The position numbers and the translations under genes were made by a program. A stretch of 64,000 nucleotides of DNA from Oncomelania hupensis (Eukaryota > Mollusca > Gastropoda > Littorinimorpha > Pomatiopsidae): NCBI GenBank assembly GCA_036898135.1, contig CM072512.1, forward strand, positions 19,014,118-19,078,117. Reading direction: 5' to 3'. Below are positions 57,926 through 64,000 of the stretch, piece after piece; position 1 is the stretch's first letter, and each line of letters starts with the position of its first letter. A model generated the notes under the pieces. It was not told where the DNA came from and made no database searches. It worked only from the letters and a program-made list of their open reading frames with translations.

Positions 57926-58880
57926 AGTGTAAAAATAATTAAGTTAAAGCATTCATGCTTTTTTTACATTTGCTCCCACAGCATGAAAGTTATTATTTAT
58001 TAAAAAAAAAAAATCAGGTATCATTACACAATAAAAACCTGTGTTGAGTTGCAGGAAATATAAACTATTAATATTCTAGTAGTGGACATACTTGCTTAAA
58101 ATCAGTGATATCAGCAAATTCAAAACTATCTTTATTTGTGTTCACTTTTGCTAGTGGCCTATTTACTTACTATTCTTGAAACTAAGGAGTTGATGGCATA
58201 ACAAGCAGACAAATGTGGTAAATATATGAAGGTCCAACACAAATAAATGGTGTTAAATTAAAATGTTGAACACCCTTGTGTCATTTTTTCATAAGTACCT
58301 TCTTATTCTTTGTTTGAGACTGACATGTTGACATCCCAAGTGAAGGAGTTCCAGTGGATGACAAAGGATCTGTCATAGGCTGCAAATGTTTTTAGAAAGT
58401 GTAACACTAACAGATAAGTTTAAAAAGTTAAAGCATTAATTCTTTTTTTTACATTTGTTCCTACAGCATGAAAGTTATTATTTATTTTTTAAAAAATCAG
58501 GTATCATGACACCTGCTGTTGAGTTGCAGTAAATGTGAACGATTAAATTATTCTAGTAGTGGACATACTTGCTTATAAACAGTGATATCAGCTAATTAAA
58601 AAAAAACTATATTTGTGTTCACTTTTGCATGAACATGCTTGTGTCATTTTTATGTACCTTCTTTGTTAGGTGACAAAGGATCTGTCATATAGACTGCAAA
58701 TGTTGTTAACAAGTGTAACAGATAAGTGTAAAAATTAATTATAAGAAGTTAAAGCATTCATTACTTTTTACATTTGTGTACATTTGCTCCTACAGCATGA
58801 AAGTTATTATTTATCAAAAAAATCAGTGATCATGCCATATTGACATTTGCTATTGAGTTACAGGAAAGGTAAACCCTTCT
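57926..58880. repeat. three imperfect tandem blocks
   Basis: Each block carries cagcatgaaagttattattt followed by aatcag and gttgagttgcag-like sequence (at about 57,979, 58,465 and 58,795). Two also carry acaaaggatctgtcata (58,360 and 58,676). Spacing is about 490 and 330 bp, and divergence is moderate. Confidence 0.75.
58299..58379 (-). CDS. candidate further exon of the THAP transcript
   Basis: Minus-strand 81-bp open block between acceptor aacatttgcag and donor aagaag|gtactt. It reads PMTDPLSSTGTPSLGMSTCQ, then SQTKNKK, a Ser/Thr-rich linker type. A degenerate duplicate with the same acceptor and donor context lies at about 58,653-58,696 and has a stop codon, so the exon was tandemly duplicated. 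Its phase does not join cleanly to the THAP exon 2 stop, so the splicing order is uncertain. Confidence 0.3.
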
Positions 58881-59238
58881 GGTTAAAATGTATAATGTAC
58901 AAAACTAGTGTAGATATTATTTTAAAAATAATATGCAACACTAAACCCACTGGACCAAAAATATTGTTTACGCTAGTTTTATTCAAATTAACACTAAGAA
59001 ATGTGCACACAATAAGCTCTAACATGCCTAGCATTACATGTTGCTTCTACTGATCTTCTTCAAACAATTGTTTGATATCACACCAATTTTGATGTTCATT
59101 TGATTTTGATAAATCCATGTATAACTAAGAAAAAATCAAAATAAATTATAAGAAAATATCAAAATAAAGTAACATGTGTACTGAACCTAGCGTGCCACCT
59201 TATGCATAGAGAAAAGTACACAAACCAAACACTTACCT

Positions 59239-59427
59239 TTAGATAAGAAGGTAGGCCATCAATGTTGGGATGGCTCCATCTTTCAGATGAATACACTGCC
59301 CAGTTGCATCAAAGCAACTCTTTTCAAAGTGTTGTGAACAGATCATAGATTTTGAATTGGCCTTAAAACCTGAATGAAAACAATTTCTTTCCCATGCCTT
59401 CCAGAACCCAGGGTACTTGAAAGAAAA
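59239..59427 (-). CDS. THAP domain protein, exon 2 (63 codons to stop)
   Basis: It begins after a canonical acceptor (pyrimidine tract, then ctcttcag) in phase 0 with exon 1 and completes a THAP domain: FSFKYPGFWKAWERN, ICSQHFEKSCF (the C-x2-H pair, residues 56 and 59 of the joined protein) and KDGAIPTLMAY (the AVPTIF-type motif, about 78-83). TAA at 59,239-59,241 ends the frame after 88 residues in total. A strong donor aag|gtaag lies 2 bp further on. Either the product is a single-domain THAP protein with an intron in its 3' UTR, or the stop is a disabling change. The finger is complete: C4, C9, C56, H59. Confidence 0.7.
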   Translation of the reverse strand, partial: FSFKYPGFWKAWERNCFHSGFKANSKSMICSQHFEKSCFDATGQCIHLKDGAIPTLMAYLLI

Positions 59428-59940
59428 CTGAAGAGAAAAAAAAACATAATTAAAAAATAAAGTTTGTCAAGAACAATGTTATCTAAGAATGTCAATGAGT
59501 ACATCTACCAGAAACCTCCCTTACCCCACCCCAATCTCTGACCAAACCAAACAATTTCCCTCTCCACCTTTTTTTTTTTTTTTTTTTTTTTTTAACTAAT
59601 AAGTATTAGTGCACATTTGCACAGCAGAACACAGACTGTGAAGTCTCTTCTTTCGTAGGCCTCAATTACTTACTATACTACGAGTTTACAAAAACGAAAG
59701 TAGATACTTCACAGCCTGTGAACAGAACCCCCACAAAATAACAGAATAATCGACACGACGATTGCAGAAACACACGTTTGAAAGACCTTCAATCATTACA
59801 ATAAAACTCATTACTTATTCTAAACTCATCATTGCAAGAGTTTACAACCTAGTCGTGACAAATCTAAAACGCTGAACATTTTACCAAGTGTAGGCCTACG
59901 TGACATTAATTAAATTAAAAATTTAAAAAAAGCTACTTAC

Positions 59941-60018
59941 CGATGAAAGGTGATTCCTATTTTTGCGTTCATCAGGGCAGTCTTGCCTTGAACAATTAAT
60001 AACAGCGCACATAGGCAT
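59941..60018 (-). CDS. THAP domain protein, exon 1 (26 codons)
   Basis: The ATG at 60,018 opens MPMCAVINCSRQDCPDERKN, then RNHLSS, ending at a consensus donor tcg|gtaagt. The C-x4-C pair at residues 4 and 9 is the first half of the C2CH zinc finger, placed at the extreme N-terminus as in real THAP proteins. The putative promoter lies about 70-90 bp upstream, at the right-hand inverted repeat with its YY1-like motif. THAP proteins bind DNA as transcription factors or transposases. Confidence 0.7.
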
Positions 60019-60085
60019 CGTTTATGCTTAAAAAGAGTTTGTCAAACACTGGACAATCCAGAGATAAAACATCGTAGCATACCAC

Positions 60086-60108
60086 AGACTACGAGTACCA
60101 ATATGGCG
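60086..60108 (-). repeat. 23-nt perfect inverted repeat, right (putative THAP promoter)
   Basis: Exact reverse complement of 55,538-55,560. It lies just upstream of the THAP start codon on the minus strand, so it may hold the initiator. Further outward, ggcttcactattggctagc partly mirrors the left flank. Confidence 0.8.
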
Positions 60109-60119
60109 TCTTTGAAACT

Positions 60120-60790
60120 TCCGCCGGCTTCACTATTGGCTAGCGCTTTCTCATTTAGAGAGTACTTCCAGTTTATTTAGTTCAGTGCGTCCGTCTACAC
60201 TCCCTCCTCTTCCTTGCGGCTAGGGCTAGTTTCATTGAGGTCCGAGCAGCATTGCGTGATTTCCACCTCTTTCTCCTCCTCTTCTCCTCCTCCTCCTTAA
60301 TCATCCTTCTCTCTTTGTCCTTCCTCCTTCCTTTCCCGTACTTTCACCACCCTCCTCCTCCTTATTCTTCAAGTCAATTAGGGGCGGGCAGCGTTGCATG
60401 TTTTCCACGTCTAATGGTTGTTTACATCCTTGCTTCGTGAGCTTGTCCAGCAAATCTGGGTCTGATCGCTTTAGAGGTACCTGGCATCGTGCCGCTGTAA
60501 ATCCCCCCAACAGCCCATATTGGGGATAGTGTGGACGGATAGGCAGCCGGTGTAACATCGTCAATGTTCCGGGTTTTTTTATTTTCGGCCGAACGCCTTT
60601 GCACATGCGCCAGGTCAAGTCGGGCGGGCCTTTTCACGATGTTCTTAGGCGTCGTAACCCTAACCCTAATACTTAATAAGACTACGATAGCACTGTGCGC
60701 ACGCGTCGAATTTTGTAATGCGTCGACCAATCAGAATGCTCCCAGTCGCTCCCAATCAAAATAATATACTAGGCCTTTTAACGATGTCAC
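60120..60790. other. no gene recognised; short telomere-like motif
   Basis: CTC-rich low-complexity stretch at 60,260-60,375; frames on both strands lack motifs. taaccctaaccctaa lies at 60,656-60,670. Confidence 0.45.
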
Positions 60791-60872
60791 ACGGGCAATA
60801 GTTGCTCAGTGGTCCAGAGCACATGGCTTATGTTCGTGAGTCTTGGCGCGACGCAGTTTCGATCCTGACTTC
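60791..60872 (+). mobile_element. SINE family B, copy 2, 5' part (split by RTE)
   Basis: The head gttgctcagtggtccagagc and B-box-like gtttcgatcctgac match the tRNA-like region of family B. The element breaks at gatcctgacttc (60,861-60,872), which is repeated at 62,474-62,485 where the SINE continues. Confidence 0.75.
60861..60872. repeat. 12-bp target-site duplication of RTE copy 2
   Basis: gatcctgacttc, exact partner at 62,474-62,485; part of the SINE. Confidence 0.9.
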
Positions 60873-62473
60873 CTACTATCCTCCTATCCTGTCCCGTAAC
60901 CCGAAGGTCGTAGGGGCACCACAGATGATCGTTTAACCAGCATACTCCATCTTTCTCTGTCCTCAGCAGCCCTGATGGCTTCGCTCAGTGTCAAACCAGT
61001 CCATTCTCGAATGTTGTCCTCCCACCTCTTTTTCGGTCTCCCTTTTCTTCTACCTCCTTGCACTGTGCCTTGCAGAATAGTCTTTGCAAGGCCTGATGAT
61101 CTGGTGACGTGGCCATACCACCGAAGTTTCCGTTTCTTCACCACTGTTAGCAGGTCATCATGTTGTCCAATAGCTTGTGTGATGGTCTGTCGGACTTCGT
61201 CGTTGGTGATGTGTTGGGTATAGGAAATGCCCAGAAGTCTTCTGTAGCACCTCATCTCCATGCTTTGTATTCTTCGTTGGAGATCTGCTGTGAGGGTCCA
61301 TGCTTCGCAAGCATATAGGAAGATGGAGATGACAAGGGAGCGCAGCAGTCTTACTTTGGAATGTAGACTGATGGTCCTGTCTTTCCAAATGGGCTTCAAC
61401 CTTGTCAGGGCAGCAGTTGTTTGTGCGATCCTGGAGAGGACTTCCTGTCGGGACCCATTGTCTGATACAATGGCTCCTAAATATTTGAAGCTATGCACTG
61501 TGTCGAGGGATTGGCCTTGGACTTTGATGTCCGTATTGATGCCATTGGTGTTGTTGGTCATCATTTTGGTCTTCTCTGCACTTATTTCCATTCCATAGGC
61601 TTTGGAGGTGGTGTCAAGCCTCTGTACCAGCTGTTCAAGTTCTTGTTCCTCTCCAGCCAATCCATCAATGTCATCTGCAAAACGAAGATTGGAGATTGCT
61701 CTACCCCCTATGCTGACTGTGCCTTCATGGTCTGCAAGAGCATCCGACATGATGCGCTCTAGGAAGATGTTGAAGAGTGTTGGAGAGAGTAGGCATCCTT
61801 GACGCACACCGATTGTTGTTCTGAACCAATTCCCGATGGCTCTGTTGTGGAGGACTGCACTGGTAGCCTTGTCATACAGGCTTTTGATGACTTCAATAAT
61901 TTTTGGGCTGATGTTGTACACTTTCATTGTTGCCCATAGAGCTGCATGCCAGACTCGGTCAAACGCCTTCTTGAAGTCTATGAACACATGATATAGATGT
62001 TGTTGGTGCTGTAGGTATTTCTCACAGATTATTCTGAGGTTGAAAATCTGCTCAGTGGTACTTCGCCCTGCCCTGAATCCTGCTTGTTCTTCAGCTATGA
62101 TTTGTTCAGCTTGGGGTTTCAACCTGTTGAGTATTATTTTCAGGAGGACCTTGCTGGGATGGCTGATGAGGCTGATGGTGCGGTAATTTTCACACTCCTG
62201 AAGGTTACCTTTTTTGGGAAGAGTGATGACAAGCGACTGGGTCCATGGTATAGGCCACTCCCCACTCTGCCAGATCTTGTTACAGATAATGGTGAGGGCA
62301 TCAATCATCTCTTCTCCTCCTGCTTGTAGCAGTTCCGCGGGTATGTTGTCCACTCCTGCTGACTTCCCTTTCTTTAGCGCTTGCACTGCTGCCTCAACTT
62401 CTTCCCGGAGAATTGGGAGGATTTCTTCTTCTTCTCTGTTCTCTGGACATGCTAGAACTGATGGGTCTCCATT
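60873..62473 (-). mobile_element. RTE-like LINE copy 2, 5' truncated, young
   Basis: Minus-strand copy nearly identical to 25,583-27,180 by eye, with a pentanucleotide-type tail (plus-strand ctactatcctcctatcct) at its left. It is bracketed by an exact 12-bp duplication inside SINE B. The 5' truncation point lies at a tctccatt sequence within the RT-proximal region. Confidence 0.9.
60884..62470 (-). CDS. reverse transcriptase, 5'-truncated open frame
   Basis: The first ATG-type codon gives 500 codons (to 62,386), with open frame further up to the truncation. It holds KSAGVDNIPAELLQAGG, the AGFRAGRSTTEQIF and FIDFKKAFDRVWHAAL blocks, GVRQGCLLSPTLFNIFLERI, the catalytic RFADDIDGLAGEE and the GRPKKRWEDNIREWTG C-terminal block. 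It has no stops, and only scattered residue differences from the copy at 25.6 kb were seen. The endonuclease is absent. The ending GYGTG and the stop lie at the edge of the repeat tail, as in copy 1. Confidence 0.85.
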   Translation of the reverse strand, partial: GDPSVLACPENREEEEILPILREEVEAAVQALKKGKSAGVDNIPAELLQAGGEEMIDALTIICNKIWQSGEWPIPWTQSLVITLPKKGNLQECENYRTISLISHPSKVLLKIILNRLKPQAEQIIAEEQAGFRAGRSTTEQIFNLRIICEKYLQHQQHLYHVFIDFKKAFDRVWHAALWATMKVYNISPKIIEVIKSLYDKATSAVLHNRAIGNWFRTTIGVRQGCLLSPTLFNIFLERIMSDALADHEGTVSIGGRAISNLRFADDIDGLAGEEQELEQLVQRLDTTSKAYGMEISAEKTKMMTNNTNGINTDIKVQGQSLDTVHSFKYLGAIVSDNGSRQEVLSRIAQTTAALTRLKPIWKDRTISLHSKVRLLRSLVISIFLYACEAWTLTADLQRRIQSMEMRCYRRLLGISYTQHITNDEVRQTITQAIGQHDDLLTVVKKRKLRWYGHVTRSSGLAKTILQGTVQGGRRKGRPKKRWEDNIREWTGLTLSEAIRAAEDRERWSMLVKRSSVVPLRPSGYGTG

Positions 62474-62575
62474 GATCCTGACTTCAGCAAACGTATTGTG
62501 TGCGTTCTAGATCTCGAAAGCCAGCGCCTGAAGCAGTTCTTTGAGCTTGTAAGTGCGCTATATCTGAACAACAAT
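62474..62575 (+). mobile_element. SINE family B, copy 2, 3' part
   Basis: Resumes at gatcctgacttcagcaaacg and continues cagcgcctgaagcagttctt and gagcttgtaagtgcgctata, the family B 3' end, followed by an ACAA/AATG-rich tail. Confidence 0.8.
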
Positions 62576-62612
62576 GAGAACAATAATGGTGACCGATGGA
62601 GGGATGCGAAAG

Positions 62613-62620
<8 letters not shown>

Positions 62621-62686
<66 letters not shown>

Positions 62687-62743
62687 TATGGTAATAGAGA
62701 GAGAGGCGAGGGTAAGGGGTTGGGAGGGGTAAAGGAAAAGAAG

Positions 62744-62804
<61 letters not shown>
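62621..62804. repeat. (GA)n and (TC)n microsatellites facing each other
   Basis: GA repeats at 62,621-62,683 and TC repeats at 62,748-62,804, about 65 bp apart. As inverted complements they could pair into a long hairpin. Confidence 0.95.
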
Positions 62805-62904
62805 GTTCTGCTTGTTCTTCTTCTCTCTCTGTCTCTCTCACTCTCTCTGTTCTTCTCTCTCTCCCTCCCTCCTCCTTTCATTCATCCATCCCTTCCTCAC
62901 TCTC

Positions 62905-63288
62905 CAGACATACGGGTTCGAGCCCTGGCCGGGGATTGTGTTGTGTCCTTGGGAAAGACACTTTACTCCCGTTTCCTACTCCTTCGGATGAGAGTATAAA
63001 CCGAGGTCTAGTCTGTGTCGCTTACATTCCATCATATCGGACTTTAAAAATCATGACGCTCATGCCCTATACGGGTGAGTGCCGGTGACAAGAACACACC
63101 CAGCATGCACCTAGGTCCTTCTCCCCCATCCCTGGCTGCCCAGGATTGTGCTCAGTTGTCTGGAGCGTTATTACGGTGCGCCCAAAGGCTGCAAGTTGGC
63201 GCGTCGGGCGGCTTGAGTTAGATCCTGTATCGGCCAGCGCCGTGAGCTTTGTCAAGTACGGCGAAATATGTGCGCTATACAAATCCTC

Positions 63289-63290
<2 letters not shown>
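62905..63290 (+). mobile_element. SINE family A, copy 3 (A box missing)
   Basis: Begins at about cgggttcgagccctggccgg (B box retained, A-box half lost) and carries the full body: ttgggaaagacactttactc, accgaggtctagtctgtgt, gatcctgtatcggccagcgc. It ends gtgcgctatacaaatcctca and an AAT-repeat tail. Loss of the A box should prevent transcription. Confidence 0.85.
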
Positions 63291-63353
<63 letters not shown>

Positions 63354-63363
63354 TAACAATAAC

Positions 63364-63409
<46 letters not shown>

Positions 63410-63426
63410 TTAATATTAATAATAAA
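63287..63426. repeat. (AAT)n microsatellite, SINE A tail expansion
   Basis: About 140 bp of AAT with a short AACAAT interruption near 63,349-63,367; poly-Ile frames are artefacts. Confidence 0.95.
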
Positions 63427-63825
63427 TAACATACACTCTACCTCCCCCTGCCCCACACAAGTGTATTCTAGCTTTATGGAGAAGATTCGTGGTTTTCTGT
63501 TCCTTTTGCACATCCTTCTGGAACTAATTGACTGGCATAACTTCCATATGATTGATGCTTGTGCACGAACCCAGCATTTCAAGAATGTCATTAGCAGCTT
63601 GCGCTGTAACGATCAACTATACTATCGCGAAAATAGGTAGATTTAGTTAGAAAGTGTGTACTAGTTATGAACATTACATGTTATTACTATTAGGATTACT
63701 TTGTTGTAAAGAGCAGTCCATTCTTTAATTGAATGATATTCGCGAGTCCAGACGTCTTGCAAATGCTATTTGGTGATTATTTGATTCGTTTTCTCCTTTC
63801 ACCATTATCATGATCATGATCATTA
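63427..63825. other. no gene recognised
   Basis: A plus frame reads out of the AAT repeat to 63,640 with no recognisable motif. Confidence 0.45.
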
Positions 63826-63926
63826 TCTTCTTCTTCTTCTTCTTCTTCTTCTTCTTCTTCTTCTTCTTCTTCTTCTTCTTCTTCTTCTTCTTCTTCTTCT
63901 TCTTCTTCTTCTTCTTCTTTATCTAC

Positions 63927-63996
<70 letters not shown>
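63826..63996. repeat. (TTC)n then (AAT)n microsatellites
   Basis: About 93 bp of TTC (63,828-63,920) and about 70 bp of AAT (63,926-63,996), reaching the window end. Confidence 0.95.
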
Positions 63997-63997
<1 letters not shown>

Positions 63998-64000
63998 GGA

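Larger units (their letters stand above)
55538..60108. mobile_element. 4.57-kb unit bounded by inverted repeats, with THAP gene (candidate DNA transposon)
   Basis: Inward-facing 23-nt identical ends enclose AT-rich sequence. It contains a spliced THAP gene on the minus strand at the right, a possible plus-strand exon at the left (56,058-56,227), a 61-bp tandem duplication (56,753-56,873) and tandemly duplicated exon-bearing blocks (57,926-58,880). THAP-type DNA-binding domains at the N-terminus of a transposase are known from P elements. No transposase catalytic domain could be read, so it may be a non-autonomous copy, a decayed element, or a host locus with inverted promoter duplicates. No target duplication was established. 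Confidence 0.4.

Noticed and set aside
63067..63640. Poly-Ile ORFs on both strands
   Set aside because: Read through the (AAT)n repeat and SINE A body; low complexity.

Overview
This is an animal nuclear-genome window, most likely from a lophotrochozoan and probably a mollusc. That is an inference from four things: retroelements carrying RNase H and RTE-type reverse transcriptases, tRNA-headed SINEs, THAP-domain sequences and very dense microsatellites. There are no operons or bacterial-type genes. No complete ordinary multi-exon host gene could be recognised. The window reads as accessory DNA built by repeated, often nested, transposon insertion.

Layout. 0-1 kb: an ORF with an extended THAP zinc-finger signature. 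1.1-4.7 kb: a minus-strand I/Nimb-type LINE, 5' truncated and internally deleted, bounded by an 11-bp target-site duplication (TSD). 4.9-5.5 kb: a tRNA-like SINE (family A) running into trinucleotide repeats. 7.3-9.2 kb: an AGGTCA-bearing dispersed repeat, a family B SINE between 70-bp direct repeats, and a 0.7-kb retroposon with a 12-bp TSD. 10.9-13.1 kb: a second I/Nimb-type LINE with RT and RNase H intact. 13.8-14.1 kb: the last codons of an L2/CR1-like LINE. 18.5-19.1 kb: SINE A. 20.7-22.6 kb: a jockey/L2-superfamily LINE inside a (TC)n tract plus a second 3' copy. 25.6-28.1 kb: a young RTE-like LINE. 29.3-31.1 kb: a frameshifted L2/Rex1-like LINE. 33-33.5 kb: the second 0.7-kb retroposon copy. 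34.7-37.9 kb: a decayed RTE split by a 1,530-bp solo-LTR-like insertion (TG...CA, 5-bp TSD), with its 3' end apparently inverted and fused in frame to a short unknown N-terminus. 41.3 and 50 kb: two more tRNA-headed SINEs with 12-bp TSDs. 44.3 kb: a 34-bp RTE micro-insertion. 46.5-47.4 kb: a LINE C-terminal fragment with a (TTGAC)n tail. 52.6 kb: a candidate terminal exon. 55.5-60.1 kb: a 4.6-kb unit bounded by a 23-nt perfect inverted repeat, with a spliced minus-strand THAP gene at its right end. 60.8-62.6 kb: a family B SINE interrupted by a young RTE copy with a 12-bp TSD. 62.9-64 kb: SINE A and long trinucleotide repeats.

How the parts relate. The autonomous LINEs (I/Nimb, L2/jockey, RTE) supply the retrotransposition machinery. 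The A and B SINEs end in a motif, gtgcgctata followed by short repeats, that resembles the 3' end of L2-like LINEs in the same window and may use their enzymes. Nesting gives a relative chronology: SINE B before RTE copy 2, the decayed RTE before the solo LTR, and another LINE's 3' end before the I/Nimb copy. The best candidate for something undescribed is the 55.5-60.1 kb THAP unit, where inverted repeats carrying a YY1-like promoter motif face inward at both ends. Family assignments rest on motif reading; no database search was possible.
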